From assembly GCF_024296685.1 (NCBI RefSeq), contig NZ_CP100763.1, positions 868,001 to 932,000 of the forward strand: a stretch of DNA of 64,000 bases, written 5' to 3'. The notes beneath the pieces are model-generated. The model did no database searches, had not been told where the DNA came from, and saw nothing but the letters and a program-made list of their open reading frames with translations. The position numbers were made by a program, and so were the translations under genes. Of this stretch, positions 1 to 9,248 are shown one piece after another. The first letter of the stretch is position 1. Every line of letters starts with the position of its first letter. This stretch comes from Natrinema marinum (lineage in GTDB: Archaea > Halobacteriota > Halobacteria > Halobacteriales > Natrialbaceae).

Positions 1-1011
1 CCGGTCAGGATCGACCTCGTGACCGTCGCGATGGCGATGTTGAACGCGATCGTCGTCCCTTCGGGCGTAACCGTCGGCAGCGCATCGCTTCCCGTCCTCG
101 GCGTTCCCGTTCCGATTCCCGTCCTCGAGTACGCGCCCCTATTCTCGTTCGATGTCCCGGCGACGCGCCAGATCATCGTCGAGGATATTCGGCTTCCCCG
201 GATCATACTCGCGGCGACGGTCGGGCTCGCACTCGCGGCTGCGGGAACGGTGATGCAGGGGTTCTTCCGGAATCCGCTGGCGGATCCGTCGATCATCGGG
301 GTCTCCTCGGGTGCGGCCGCGGGCGCGGTCGCCGCGATCGCGTTTCCGGCGGTGCTTCCGTTCGGGAGCCTCCACCTCTGGGCGTTCGCCGGCGCGCTCG
401 CGACGGCGTTTCTCGTCTACGCCATCGCGACCGACGGCGGGCGGACACCGGTCGCGACGCTTCTGCTCGCCGGCGTCGCGGTGCAGGCCTTCCTCGGCGC
501 GCTGATCTCGTACATGCTCGTTCACAGCGGCGACTCGCTCAGACAGGCCGTCTACTGGATGATGGGGCATCTCAACAACAGCCAGTGGAGCGACGTGAAG
601 TTCGCCCTGCCGATCACGCTGCTCGGGCTCCTCGTCCTCTGTACGTACCGTCGGGAACTGAACGTCCTCCTGCTCGGCGAGGAGGACGCCCACCACCTCG
701 GCGTCGAGGTCGAACGGACCAAACTGCTCCTCTTGGCGCTCGCGAGTATCGTCACCGCCGCCGGCGTCGCGGTCGCAGGCGTCATCGGTTTCGTCGGCCT
801 CGTCGTGCCACACATCATGCGGCTCATCGTCGGCCCGGACCACAGAATCCTGCTGCCGACCAGCGCGCTAGCGGGCGCGTCTTTCCTCGTGGCGACCGAT
901 ACGCTTGCTCGGTCGGGACCGGCCGTCGTTCCGGTCGGCATCATCACAGCAGCGCTCGGTGCCCCCTTCTTCCTGTTTCTTCTCATCCGCCGGGAGGTGC
1001 ACTCGCTGTGA
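1..1011 (+). CDS. btuC: Cobalamin/Fe(III)-siderophore ABC transporter permease, 5' partial
   Basis: Membrane channel subunit of a BtuC/FecCD-family importer, which moves vitamin B12 or an iron chelate through the cytoplasmic membrane. The frame is open to the left edge, so the true start is probably outside the window; the first in-window start codon is GTG at 19. Seen: a chain of hydrophobic helices, the family signature [20 protein letters not shown] near the first third, and the conserved late segment [20 protein letters not shown]. Its TGA stop overlaps the GTG start of the ATPase gene by four bases (GTGA), so the two are translationally coupled. The binding-protein gene is expected upstream but is not visible. 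Substrate (B12 versus siderophore) cannot be told from sequence alone; pairing with a BtuD-type ATPase favours B12. Confidence 0.9.
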   Translation, partial: PVRIDLVTVAMAMLNAIVVPSGVTVGSASLPVLGVPVPIPVLEYAPLFSFDVPATRQIIVEDIRLPRIILAATVGLALAAAGTVMQGFFRNPLADPSIIGVSSGAAAGAVAAIAFPAVLPFGSLHLWAFAGALATAFLVYAIATDGGRTPVATLLLAGVAVQAFLGALISYMLVHSGDSLRQAVYWMMGHLNNSQWSDVKFALPITLLGLLVLCTYRRELNVLLLGEEDAHHLGVEVERTKLLLLALASIVTAAGVAVAGVIGFVGLVVPHIMRLIVGPDHRILLPTSALAGASFLVATDTLARSGPAVVPVGIITAALGAPFFLFLLIRREVHSL

Positions 1012-2351
1012 GCGAACCCGATCACCCCGGGGACGAGTCGAACGCCGATTCCGACCCCGATCCGGCGACGGTGTCCGTCGCCGACTGCTCGATCGCCTTC
1101 GGCGATCTCGAGGTACTCGAGAACATCTCGCTCACGGTCGATCCCGGCGAGTTCGTCGGGCTCGTCGGGCCCAACGGGGCGGGGAAAACGACCCTGCTCC
1201 GGCTCATCAGCGGGGCGCTCGAGCCCGATTCGGGAACGGTGACGATCGACGACGTGGACGTACACGGCGTCTCCTCGCGGCGCTCGAGCCGGCTCGTCTC
1301 GGTCGTGCCCCAGGATACGACGCTGTCGTTTTCGTTTCCCGTCCGCGACGTGGTCGAGATGGGGCGACATCCGCACCGCTCGCGGTTCTCGTCGGCCACG
1401 ACCGAGGACCGGGAGGCAGTCGAGAACGCCTTAGAGCGGACCCAAATCGCCGAGCTGGCCGACCGAGCGATCGACGAGGTCAGCGGCGGCCAGCGCCAGC
1501 GGGTGGTCCTCGCGCGGGCGATCGCCCAGTCGACGCCGGTCATGCTGCTCGACGAGCCCACAGCGAGCCTCGACGTGAACCATCAGGTCGAGACGCTCGA
1601 GTTGGTCCGCGAACTGGTCGACGAGGGGCGGACCGTGGTCGCGGCGATCCACGACCTCGATCTGGCGGCACGCTACTGCGATCGGCTCGTGATGCTCTCT
1701 GACGGGCGAATCGCCGAGGACGGCGCGCCGTCGACGGTGCTCACGAGCGAAACGCTCGCTGACTCGTTCGACGCGAACGCGGTGGTCACGCCGAACCCCG
1801 TGACCGGCTCCGAAACGGTGACCGCGCTGGCGGCCGCCCGCGAGTGCGAGCCCGAATCGGTGCCGGATCGCGTCCACGTGCTCGGCACCGGAGCCGCGGC
1901 CGCCGGCGTCGTCGCGCGCCTCGAAGCCGCGGGCGTCGAGGTGACGCTCGGCCCGGTCTCGAGCGGCGACGCGGCGGCCGAGGCGGCCCGGTCGCTCGAG
2001 ATCGACGCGATCGAGACAGAGCCGTTCGCACACCTCTCGTCGGACGAACGGGCCGCGGGCGCGCGGTTCGTCCGGGAGTCCGACGTGACGGTGCTGGCTG
2101 ACTTCGTCGTCGGGGCCGGCAATCAGACGATGCTCGATACGCTCGAGGCGGCGGACGCGCTGGTGATCGTCGAGACGCGGCCGCTCGGTGAGCGCAACTT
2201 CGCGGGAACGGCAGCCGAAACCCGATACAACGCGTGTCGGACGCGAGCGGTGGCGGCGACGCCGGAGACGATACTCGAGGCGGTCGCTGAAGCCGACGCG
2301 AACCGATCGCGCTCGCGGTCGTCGATCGACTCGATCGACGCCGACGACTGA
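1008..2351 (+). CDS. btuD: Cobalamin import ABC transporter ATP-binding protein with extra C-terminal domain
   Basis: ATPase that powers the BtuC-type permease encoded just before it. The start is GTG at 1008, overlapping the permease stop; the open frame runs further upstream but only inside btuC. The protein has 447 residues. ABC domain about 21-255: Walker A GPNGAGKT at 54-61, signature VSGGQ at 158-162, Walker B VMLLDEP at 178-184, switch His at 215. Ordinary members of the family end near residue 260. Here about 150 more ordered residues follow (about 285-430), beginning with a glycine-rich [14 protein letters not shown] strand-turn-helix that looks Rossmann-like, then a Ser/Arg-rich tail. 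Haloarchaeal BtuD proteins are known to be longer than bacterial ones; the role of the added domain is not known to me. Confidence 0.88.
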   Translation: MSEPDHPGDESNADSDPDPATVSVADCSIAFGDLEVLENISLTVDPGEFVGLVGPNGAGKTTLLRLISGALEPDSGTVTIDDVDVHGVSSRRSSRLVSVVPQDTTLSFSFPVRDVVEMGRHPHRSRFSSATTEDREAVENALERTQIAELADRAIDEVSGGQRQRVVLARAIAQSTPVMLLDEPTASLDVNHQVETLELVRELVDEGRTVVAAIHDLDLAARYCDRLVMLSDGRIAEDGAPSTVLTSETLADSFDANAVVTPNPVTGSETVTALAAARECEPESVPDRVHVLGTGAAAAGVVARLEAAGVEVTLGPVSSGDAAAEAARSLEIDAIETEPFAHLSSDERAAGARFVRESDVTVLADFVVGAGNQTMLDTLEAADALVIVETRPLGERNFAGTAAETRYNACRTRAVAATPETILEAVAEADANRSRSRSSIDSIDADD

Positions 2352-2459
2352 ACGGATGCAGTGGAGCGTGGCCGATGGGGCTCGACGCGTTCACACCGCA
2401 GGCCCGTCGCCGAGCCGGACTGGACGGTTTTTTACCCCTCCGCCTCCGAGTGGCCGCCA

Positions 2460-4328
2460 ATGACCGAGTACGACTACGAGGACCTCGGACTCGTCGCCGG
2501 GCTGGAGATCCACCAGCAACTCGACACGGCGACGAAGCTGTTCTGCCAGTGTCCGACCGAGCTTCGCGAGCCCGAGGAGTCGGTGCGTTCGTTCACCCGG
2601 TACCTCCACCCGACCCGGAGCGAACTGGGCGAACTCGACGATGCCGCCGTCGAGGAGAGCATGGTCGAGCGGGAGTTCGAGTACCTCGCCTACGACACGA
2701 CCTGTCTCGTCGAGGAAGACGACGAGCCGCCCCACGAACTCGACGGCGAGGCCCTCGAGACGGCCCTCGAGGTCGCCCAGCTGATGGACATGAGCCCCGT
2801 CGATCAGGCCCACGTGATGCGCAAGATCGTCGTCGACGGCTCGAACACGACGGGCTTCCAGCGCTCGTCGCTGATCGCCACCGACGGCGAGATTGAGACG
2901 AGCGACGGCCCGGTCGGGATCGAGGATCTGCTCTTGGAGGAGGAGAGCGCCCAGCGCGTCGCGGAGACCGACGCCGGAGTACGCTACAGCCTCGATCGAC
3001 TGGGGATTCCGCTGGTCGAGATCGGCACCAGTCCCGACATCTCGACGCCCGAACAGGCGCTCGAGGCGGCCGAGCGCATCGGGATGCTCCTGCGCTCGAC
3101 GGGCAAGGTCAAGCGCGGTCTGGGGACGATTCGCCAGGACGTCAACGTCTCCATCGCGGAGGGCGCGCGCGTCGAGATCAAGGGCGTCCAGAGCTTAGAC
3201 GACATCGACGACATCGTCCGCAACGAGGTGGCCCGGCAGGTCGCGCTGGTCGAGATCCGGGACGAACTCGCCGAGCGCGAGGCCTCGGTCGGCGACGTAC
3301 AGGACGTGACCGGCGTCTTCGAAGGCACCGACAGCGGCGTCATCGGCGGAGCGCTCAGTTCCGGCGGCTCCGTGATGGCCGTTCCGCTGTACGGTTTCGA
3401 CGGGCTCGTGGGCCGGGAGATCGCCCCTGACCGACGGCTCGGGACCGAGTTTTCGGATCACGCGAAGCGCCACGGTGCGGGCGGGATCTTCCACACCGAC
3501 GAACTGCCGGCCTACGGGGTCACGGAGGACGAAGTCGCGGCGCTTCGGGACGCAGTCGGGGCGGGGTCCGAAGACGCCGTCGCCATCGTCGCCGCCGATA
3601 CCGAGGTCGCCGAGACGGCGATCGACGCCGTGGCCGAGCGCGCGGGAACCGCGCTCGAGGGCGTCCCCGAGGAGACCCGCGGCGCGAACGACGACGGGAC
3701 GACCCGATACCTGCGACCGCTGCCCGGCGCGGCGCGGATGTACCCCGAGACCGACGTGCCGCCGGTCGAGCCGGACCCGAGCGAGGTGCCGGAACCCGAA
3801 CTGCTGACCGAGAAGGTCGAGCGCTATCAGGACGAACACGGTCTCGGCGAGGGGCTGGCCGAGCAGGTCGCCTACGGCGAGTACATGCCGCTGTTCGAGG
3901 ACGTGGTCGCGGAGGGTATCGATCCGACGCTCGCGGCGTCGACCCTCGAGTCGACGCTGACCGAACTCCGACGCGACGACGTGCCGGTCGAGAACCTGAC
4001 CCGTACGCACCTCGAGGACGTCTTCGCGATGGCCGAGGACGGCGACCTCCCCAACGAGGGCGTACCGGACTTGCTGACGGCGCTGGCCGCGGACCCAGGC
4101 CGGTCGGCCGAGGAAGCCGCCGAGGCGGAAGGACTCGGTGGCGCCGACGAAGCGGCGGTCCGCGAGGCCGTCGTCGAGGTCGTCGAGCGAAACGAAGCAC
4201 AGGTCGCAGACGAGGGCATGCAGGCCTTCTCGGGGCTCATGGGCGAGTGCATGGGCGCGCTACGCGGGAAAGCCGACGGCGACCTCGTGAGCGAACTCCT
4301 GCGCGAGGAGATTCAGAAACGTACCTGA
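2460..4328 (+). CDS. gatE: Glutamyl-tRNA(Gln) amidotransferase subunit E
   Basis: Archaeal GatDE makes Gln-tRNA(Gln) by amidating Glu-tRNA(Gln), because archaea lack glutaminyl-tRNA synthetase. GatE is the kinase/transferase subunit and GatD (not in this window) supplies ammonia from asparagine or glutamine. The product is 622 residues, the usual GatE length. It starts MTEYDYEDLG and carries the GatB/GatE N-terminal motif GLEIHQQLDTATKLFCQC within the first 35 residues, a DVNVSIAEGARVEIKG segment near residue 230, and a C-terminal YqeY-like helical tail with GxLMGECMGALRGKADG. A T-rich TATA-like box (TTTTTTA, about 2428-2434) lies some 27 bases before the ATG, which supports this start and leaderless transcription. 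The frame extends 33 codons further upstream without family similarity. Confidence 0.95.
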   Translation: MTEYDYEDLGLVAGLEIHQQLDTATKLFCQCPTELREPEESVRSFTRYLHPTRSELGELDDAAVEESMVEREFEYLAYDTTCLVEEDDEPPHELDGEALETALEVAQLMDMSPVDQAHVMRKIVVDGSNTTGFQRSSLIATDGEIETSDGPVGIEDLLLEEESAQRVAETDAGVRYSLDRLGIPLVEIGTSPDISTPEQALEAAERIGMLLRSTGKVKRGLGTIRQDVNVSIAEGARVEIKGVQSLDDIDDIVRNEVARQVALVEIRDELAEREASVGDVQDVTGVFEGTDSGVIGGALSSGGSVMAVPLYGFDGLVGREIAPDRRLGTEFSDHAKRHGAGGIFHTDELPAYGVTEDEVAALRDAVGAGSEDAVAIVAADTEVAETAIDAVAERAGTALEGVPEETRGANDDGTTRYLRPLPGAARMYPETDVPPVEPDPSEVPEPELLTEKVERYQDEHGLGEGLAEQVAYGEYMPLFEDVVAEGIDPTLAASTLESTLTELRRDDVPVENLTRTHLEDVFAMAEDGDLPNEGVPDLLTALAADPGRSAEEAAEAEGLGGADEAAVREAVVEVVERNEAQVADEGMQAFSGLMGECMGALRGKADGDLVSELLREEIQKRT

Positions 4329-4510
4329 ACGCCGCGGCTCGAGCGTCGCCTCGATCCAGGCTGATCACTGCCTTCGATCATCGGTCGTGGTTCGAACCAC
4401 CCGAAGGCGGTTTGGGTTCCGTGAGAGACTGTCACCCTCATTGGATGGATGTCGATATCTGCGCCGTCGAAAACCTTTATCACCACAAACGTTGGCCCAT
4501 TACGTGACCA

Positions 4511-5173
4511 ATGACTGAGACGCTCGATACCGAAACAGCGACGCTTACAGCGGTCTGTCACGTGCGCGCACCGCTGTTGTTAGAGCCCGTCGACCAGCAG
4601 ATCGAGACCCTGCAGGCCTGCGAGGACGAGGGCGCGGTCGACGACCTGTTGTTGCGGAGTTGGCCAAAGGAGGTTGCGCTCTCAGACGAGAGCCCCTACC
4701 AAGAGGTCATCGACCAGTACGAACGATTCGCGGCGTGGGCCGACGAGCGCGGCGTGAGCGTCCGTCCGCCGTTCCGCGAGCGCTCGACCACGTCGCAGGT
4801 GACCGGGACGACGCGAGAGCGACTCGTGACGCCGCTGCTGTGTCTCGAGCTCTACGCCGACGACGAGTTGCTCGGCGTCTTCCCCCACTCGAACGAGGCG
4901 ACCGACGAGACGTACACGACCGACGACGCGATCGCCACGCTGCGGACGGGCGAGGTGCCGATCCCGCTCGGTTCGGTCGAGGAGACCGACGTCGACGAGC
5001 CGTCGACGCCCAACACCTGTCCGGACTGCGGTGGCGCGCTGATCGACGGTCAGGGGCTCTTCGCGTGCAGCGACTGTGGGTGGCTCGGGACCGTCACCGG
5101 GTCCGGCCGATACGAGTCCCGACCGGAGACGGCGGTCGACGAGCCCGAAGCGTCGCAACCGAACCCTCAGTAA
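4511..5173 (+). CDS. Haloarchaeal zinc-ribbon protein, function unknown
   Basis: Acidic 220-residue protein. The N-terminal 150 residues are soluble and alpha/beta in character with no motif I recognise. The C terminus holds a zinc ribbon with Cys 170/173 (CPDCGG) and 186/189 (CSDCGW). Such a ribbon could bind nucleic acid or a protein partner; the role is not known. A TATA-like AACCTTTAT box at 4472-4480 sits about 31 bases before the ATG, so the gene has its own promoter rather than being read with gatE. A C-rich tandem repeat follows the stop codon. Confidence 0.8.
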   Translation: MTETLDTETATLTAVCHVRAPLLLEPVDQQIETLQACEDEGAVDDLLLRSWPKEVALSDESPYQEVIDQYERFAAWADERGVSVRPPFRERSTTSQVTGTTRERLVTPLLCLELYADDELLGVFPHSNEATDETYTTDDAIATLRTGEVPIPLGSVEETDVDEPSTPNTCPDCGGALIDGQGLFACSDCGWLGTVTGSGRYESRPETAVDEPEASQPNPQ

Positions 5174-5177
5174 CCCC

Positions 5178-5206
5178 ACCCCCTGGGCCGACACCCCCTG
5201 GGCCGA
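5178..5206. repeat. Two-copy tandem repeat ACCCCCTGGGCCGA
   Basis: Two identical 14-base units at 5178-5191 and 5193-5206, one base apart, lie between two convergent genes. Each unit contains the palindrome-like core CCTGGG. Function unknown; it could be a slippage product or part of a 3' end signal. Confidence 0.7.
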
Positions 5207-5237
5207 ACACACGATTCGTTCTCCGCCGATCGAGGCG

Positions 5238-6272
5238 TTACTCCGTGGCGAAGCTTCCGCCGTACGTCGCGTCGACGCTGATCGTCGAGCCGTCGCCATC
5301 GAACGCCAGCGTATCGGCGTCAGCGTCCGCTCCGAGCGAGGACTCGAGGCGGGTGCGATCGACCAGATCCGCGCTGCTGTAGGTGACGACGGCGTTCGCC
5401 GTCGCGGTACCCCCCGAGACGCCGAGCTGCTGGTGGACGCCGCGTGCGCCCTCGAACGCGCCGAAGTCGAACTGGAGCCCGTCGCTGTCGCTCGCCTGCT
5501 CGCTCGAGAGAGTCTCCGACGCGAACTGGTCACTGGCGGTGTATAGACAGCAGGCGATGCCGCCGTTCTCGCCGGCGCGAAGGAGCCGCTCGAAGCCGTC
5601 GTCGGTCTCGTGTTTGGGCTGTCGGTCGCCAGTAGCCGTCGCGACCGTGCGCTCTACCGCACCGAGCGGGTCGAACGTCGAATCGCTGCCGTTGGGATAC
5701 GAGTAGGCGACCACGTCGTCCGCGACGCCGACGACCTGGTCGCTGCCGCCGGCAGCGTAAACCGCGTACGCGTCCCCTTCGGACTCGAGGGTGTAGCCCT
5801 CGCTCTCGAGGTCGCTTGCGAGCGCATCGCGGTCGTAGGAACCGACGAGGGCGTAGACGCCGTCGGCGTAGACGAACTGCTCCTCTCCGTTCGCCGTCAC
5901 GTTGTTGCTGGTGTATGCCTCGAACGCGGCCGAGGAGCCGAGCAATTGGAGGCCGAACGCGGCCAGCAACGCGACGACGACGGGGTTGCCAACGAGCGGG
6001 TCAGTTGGCTCCTGACCCGACTCGGCCCCCTCGTCTTGTAACAGCGTGTTCATCGTTTCGACATCGATCGCGCCGTAGAAGTACGACGAGCGCTCGGTCG
6101 CCGGCAGCATCGAGGCGTACGACGGGAGTTCACCATCGAGCGAATCGCTCGGGCTGTTCGAATCGTCCCCGTCGCCAGGTTCGGTTTCGTCTGACGAGTT
6201 CGAACAACCCGCCAGGAAGGCCATTCCTGCACCCAGCATTCCCAGCGCTTTTCGTCGTCGAAGGTCGGTCAT
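5238..6272 (-). CDS. Secreted lipoprotein, function unknown
   Basis: Protein of 344 residues whose N terminus is a lipoprotein signal: basic MTDLRRRK, a short hydrophobic stretch, and the lipobox LAGC with the Cys near residue 23. It is followed by a low-complexity Ser/Asp/Glu linker typical of haloarchaeal surface lipoproteins. The positive N region has consecutive arginines, so Tat export is possible, but the motif is not a clean RRxFL. The mature part is very acidic with no recognised enzyme motif. A hydrophobic segment near residues 95-115 (VVVALLAAFGLQLLG) might be a buried helix. Convergent with the gene to its left. Confidence 0.8.
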   Translation of the reverse strand: MTDLRRRKALGMLGAGMAFLAGCSNSSDETEPGDGDDSNSPSDSLDGELPSYASMLPATERSSYFYGAIDVETMNTLLQDEGAESGQEPTDPLVGNPVVVALLAAFGLQLLGSSAAFEAYTSNNVTANGEEQFVYADGVYALVGSYDRDALASDLESEGYTLESEGDAYAVYAAGGSDQVVGVADDVVAYSYPNGSDSTFDPLGAVERTVATATGDRQPKHETDDGFERLLRAGENGGIACCLYTASDQFASETLSSEQASDSDGLQFDFGAFEGARGVHQQLGVSGGTATANAVVTYSSADLVDRTRLESSLGADADADTLAFDGDGSTISVDATYGGSFATE

Positions 6273-6394
6273 CCCGTGTTGCTGGTGACTACGGCTATAT
6301 TACCATGATGGCCGTCGTGATAGCGGCCGGACAGGCGATGCACCCGTGGACCCAGTAGGAACCGCGAGAGTGACACCGAAGCGACTGGCGGCCG

Positions 6395-7177
6395 TCACTT
6401 CTCGGCCGGCCGTTCGGTCGCCCGCCGGAGTAGCCCCAACAGCGTGTTCGCCTCGCGTTCGGTCAGGTCGGCCCGGCCGAACACCCGGCGGAGCATCCGC
6501 ATCGTCTTCTCTCGCTTCTCTTCGGGATGGTTGATCTCCGCGAGGAGGTCGGCCCACTGGTCGTAGAGCCGGTCGATCGTCGGTTCGTCGGCGCGTACCC
6601 GCTCGAGGTCGGGCAACTGCGTCTCGTCGCCGAGGGCGAGCTCGCGGAGCTCGTAGAGGGTGACGGTGGCTGCCTGCCCGAGGTTGAGGACGGGGTACTC
6701 TGCGTTGGCCGGGATCGAACAGATCTCGTCGATTCGGGCGAGTTCCTCGTTCGTCAGCCCCACGCGCTCGCGGCCGAAGACGAGCGCGGTCGGGGCCTCG
6801 ACGGTCGGCAACCGGTCGGCGAGGTCTGCGGGTGTCGAGTACGGAAAGCGCATGTGGCTGCGGTCGTCCTCGTTCGTCACCGCCGTACAGCCGATCGTGT
6901 GGTAGCTCTCGACGAGGTGGTCGAACGCGATCTCGTCGGCGTTCGGGAGCACGTCCTCTCGAGCGTGCCCCGCGTATCCGTACGCCTCGCCGTCGGGATC
7001 GAGTTCTGGGGGATCGACGAGCAGCAAGTCGTCGAATCCGAAGTTCTTCATCGCACGCGCGATGGTCCCGACGTTGCCCGGTGACTGTGCGTCGACGACG
7101 GCGACGGCCGGCGGCGTTCGCCTGCTATCGCGTTCGGGACCGGATGGCTCGTCGGCGGTATCGGAACCGTCGGTCAT
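6395..7177 (-). CDS. trmJ: tRNA 2'-O-methyltransferase TrmJ (SPOUT family)
   Basis: Knotted SPOUT-class methyltransferase of 260 residues. Archaeal TrmJ adds a 2'-O-methyl group to nucleotide 32 in the tRNA anticodon loop using S-adenosylmethionine. Family features seen: the opening strand AVAVVDAQSPGNVGTIARAM with the N-G-T-ARAM helix, the middle motif ALVFGRERVGLTNEEL, and the knot motif IPANAEYPVLNLGQAATV. The C-terminal 90 residues form the charged extension found in TrmJ. The first 25 residues are an acidic tail usual in halophiles. The gene is transcribed away from the replication origin region to its right. Confidence 0.9.
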   Translation of the reverse strand: MTDGSDTADEPSGPERDSRRTPPAVAVVDAQSPGNVGTIARAMKNFGFDDLLLVDPPELDPDGEAYGYAGHAREDVLPNADEIAFDHLVESYHTIGCTAVTNEDDRSHMRFPYSTPADLADRLPTVEAPTALVFGRERVGLTNEELARIDEICSIPANAEYPVLNLGQAATVTLYELRELALGDETQLPDLERVRADEPTIDRLYDQWADLLAEINHPEEKREKTMRMLRRVFGRADLTEREANTLLGLLRRATERPAEK

Positions 7178-7500
7178 CGGTACTCGCGGCAGGCGACTCC
7201 AGAGAGCGAAGGAACGGTGTCGGGACGTTCGGTTCCGAGGGCGACGGGAACGGACCCGCGGGAGGCTGCGACAGGTGAGGTCATAGCGGGAGTTCCGAAC
7301 GGGAACACAAAAAGAAGTCCGGTCGTCGACCCGATGTTCCGTTTCAGCCTCGTTCCATCCTCATCTCGTTCTCATTCTCTGTTCTTCTTGTTCCGTTCCT
7401 TCCTAGCTAGAACTAGAAGTCTAGAACGAAAGACAGTCGAATCTGGGCACGACTGGCATCTCGTGCCTATCTATTCGATGTGGACCGGCTGAGAGAGGGG

Positions 7501-7524
7501 GACACACCCCCCTCGCGTTTGTAA
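7501..7524 (-). repeat. Origin recognition box 1 (left arm of inverted pair)
   Basis: Read on the minus strand this is TTACAAACGCGAGGGGGG followed by TGTGT. It matches box 2 over 23 consecutive bases. Weaker similarity continues beyond the box on both arms (TTATGGGTGG here, ATGAAGGGTGG on the other arm). Confidence 0.85.
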
Positions 7525-7566
7525 GGCCGATTATGGGTGGAGGGTCTGTTCGGGAACACACCTGTG

Positions 7567-7579
7567 TCGCGGATGAAAA
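7567..7579 (-). repeat. Partial origin box inside the inverted pair
   Basis: On the minus strand TTTTCATCCGCGA, one mismatch from the 12-base core TTACATCCGCGA of box 3, but without the G-string. Possibly a mini-box bound more weakly by Orc1/Cdc6. Confidence 0.45.
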
Positions 7580-7649
7580 TAGTCGGGGCAACAGGCGTTT
7601 GTGACGGGATATCAGCCGATCGGCCTCACCCACCACCCTTCATTTTCCG

Positions 7650-7676
7650 TTACAAACGCGAGGGGGGTGTGTGTCC
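7650..7676 (+). repeat. Origin recognition box 2 (right arm of inverted pair)
   Basis: TTACAAACGCGAGGGGGG then TGTGTGTCC; pairs with box 1 as an inverted repeat with a 125-base interior. The orientation of the G-string gives a pair of boxes facing outward. Confidence 0.85.
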
Positions 7677-7827
7677 TCCGCCGGATGGGGCCGCCGAATC
7701 GGGTTCCGTTCGGAGTTTCCGAACGTTCTCGGCGATTTCCGTGGTCGAAGAAACCCAAACCATCCGCAACGCGTCGCGCCTCAGAATCGACGATGGCGCT
7801 TTCGTCCCGGATCGAAACGGAAGACAC

Positions 7828-7853
7828 TTACATCCGCGAAGGGGGTGTCCGTC
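7828..7853 (+). repeat. Origin recognition box 3
   Basis: TTACATCCGCGAAGGGGG then TGTCCGTC. It shares the pattern TTACA-NN-CGCGA-R-GGGGGTGT with boxes 1 and 2 and points towards orc1. Confidence 0.75.
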
Positions 7854-7955
7854 TCGAGTCCCACCGGTCGGCAGTTAGAAGCGCGAGGGCAGCGGGAAAA
7901 GCTTTCTTTCGCGACGTTGCCGTCGTCCCGTATTCGAGGCGCTCTGACGGCGTAT

Positions 7956-7967
7956 TTACATCCGCGA
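7956..7967 (+). repeat. Partial origin box near the orc1 promoter
   Basis: TTACATCCGCGA, identical to the first 12 bases of box 3, without a G-string. It lies about 15 bases upstream of the orc1 TATA box, so binding here could also autoregulate orc1. Confidence 0.5.
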
Positions 7968-8018
7968 TCGATCTCCACAGCTTTATTTCAGTTCGGTCGG
8001 AAGGGGCGGGGTACCGCA

Positions 8019-9248
8019 ATGTCCGCCAACGACGATCGAGACCCGCTCTTTCGGTACGACGATCCGGTCTTCGCCGACGAGCGCCTGCTCGAGATCACGC
8101 ACCTGCCCGGTCCGGATCGGATCGTCGGTCGCGACGAGCAGATGCAACGGGTTGCGGACGCCCTGAACCCCGCGATCTTCGGGAGCGAGCCCAACCACCT
8201 GTTCATCTTCGGCAAGACCGGTACCGGCAAATCGCTCATCTCGCGGTCGGTCACGCAGCGTGTGATCACCGAAGCCAGACACGACGACGTCACCGTCAAG
8301 TATGCGTTCATCGACTGCGGCGAGCAGAACACGGAGGCGTCGATCGTCAAGACGATCGCCCAGATCGTCAACGAACCCGACGCGAGCGGCGTCACCGTCC
8401 CCGACCGTGGCCTCGGCACCGGCGACTACTACAAGCGCCTCTGGCAGGCCATCGACCACTGCACCGATGTCACCATCGTCATCTTAGACGAGATCGACAT
8501 GCTCGAGGACGACGAGGTCCTCCGGAAACTGTCGCGGGCGGGCGAGAACCGCCGCATCTCGGACTCGAGCATCGGCATCATCGGCATCTCGAACAAGATC
8601 GACTTTCCGGACCACCTCTCGGAACGCGTCAAGTCGAGCCTCTCGCGGGACGAACTCGTCTTCTCGCCGTACGACGCGAACCAACTCGTCGAGATCTTGG
8701 AGAAACGGCGCGACGCCTTCCACGACGGGGTGCTCTCCGACGACGTGATTCCGCTGACGGCCGCCCTCGCAGCGCAGGAACACGGCGACGCGCGCAAGGC
8801 GATCGACATCCTCCGGAACGCCGGTCGAATCGCGAAGAAACGAAACGACACGCGGGTCACCGCCGACCACGTCCGCGACGCCAAGGAGAAGACCGAGGCC
8901 GACCGGTTCAATGAACTGATCGAGGGCTCGCCACAGCAGGCCAAGGCGATCCTCTACTCGCTGACGCTGCTGACCGAGAACAGCTCGGAGAAGGAGTTCC
9001 CGACGAAGATCATCTACAACCAGTACAAGGAGGTCGCCCGCCAACTCGATTTCGACGTGCTCTCGGAACGCCGCGTCCAGGAGATCCTCCAGGAGCAGAA
9101 CTTCCTCAACGTGATCCAGTCCGAGCGCGAGGGGCGGGGACGCGGCCGCGGCGCGCACGCCAAACACCGCCTGCTCGAGAACCCCTCGATCGTCAAGAAG
9201 GTGCTCCTGCGGGATTCGCGGCTGGCGGTGCTCGAGGACGACGAGTAA
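8019..9248 (+). CDS. orc1: Orc1/Cdc6 replication initiator
   Basis: Initiator ATPase of 409 residues that binds origin recognition boxes and loads the MCM helicase. AAA+ domain: Walker A GKTGTGKS at 65-72, Walker B VILDEID at 154-160, sensor-1 region IIGISNKIDF near 190. The C-terminal winged-helix domain (about 320-400) contains SERRVQEILQEQNFL and the basic GRGRGRGAHAKHR wing that contacts DNA. The start is the ATG at 8019, preceded by a CTTTATTT box at 7981-7988; the frame runs 116 codons further upstream only through origin DNA. The adjacent boxes indicate that this copy acts at this origin, like the origin-linked Orc1/Cdc6 of other haloarchaea. Confidence 0.96.
   Translation: MSANDDRDPLFRYDDPVFADERLLEITHLPGPDRIVGRDEQMQRVADALNPAIFGSEPNHLFIFGKTGTGKSLISRSVTQRVITEARHDDVTVKYAFIDCGEQNTEASIVKTIAQIVNEPDASGVTVPDRGLGTGDYYKRLWQAIDHCTDVTIVILDEIDMLEDDEVLRKLSRAGENRRISDSSIGIIGISNKIDFPDHLSERVKSSLSRDELVFSPYDANQLVEILEKRRDAFHDGVLSDDVIPLTAALAAQEHGDARKAIDILRNAGRIAKKRNDTRVTADHVRDAKEKTEADRFNELIEGSPQQAKAILYSLTLLTENSSEKEFPTKIIYNQYKEVARQLDFDVLSERRVQEILQEQNFLNVIQSEREGRGRGRGAHAKHRLLENPSIVKKVLLRDSRLAVLEDDE

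Larger units (their letters stand above)
7296..8018. other. oriC: Replication origin region (oriC) upstream of orc1/cdc6
   Basis: This gene-free stretch between trmJ and orc1 carries the hallmarks of a haloarchaeal origin: two long origin recognition boxes in inverted orientation (7501-7524 and 7650-7676), a third complete box (7828-7853) in the same orientation as the second, and shorter partial boxes at 7567-7579 (minus) and 7956-7967. Complete boxes end in a run of five or six G followed by TGT, the G-string typical of haloarchaeal boxes. A low-GC, pyrimidine-rich stretch with CTAG clusters (about 7340-7440) lies outside the inverted pair and is a candidate unwinding element; the 125 bases between the boxes are the alternative. 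The shadow frames crossing here have no protein character. Confidence 0.85.

Noticed and set aside
7671-8018. N-terminal extension of Orc1 through the origin boxes
   Set aside because: No family similarity before MSANDDRDPL, and a promoter lies just before the ATG at 8019.
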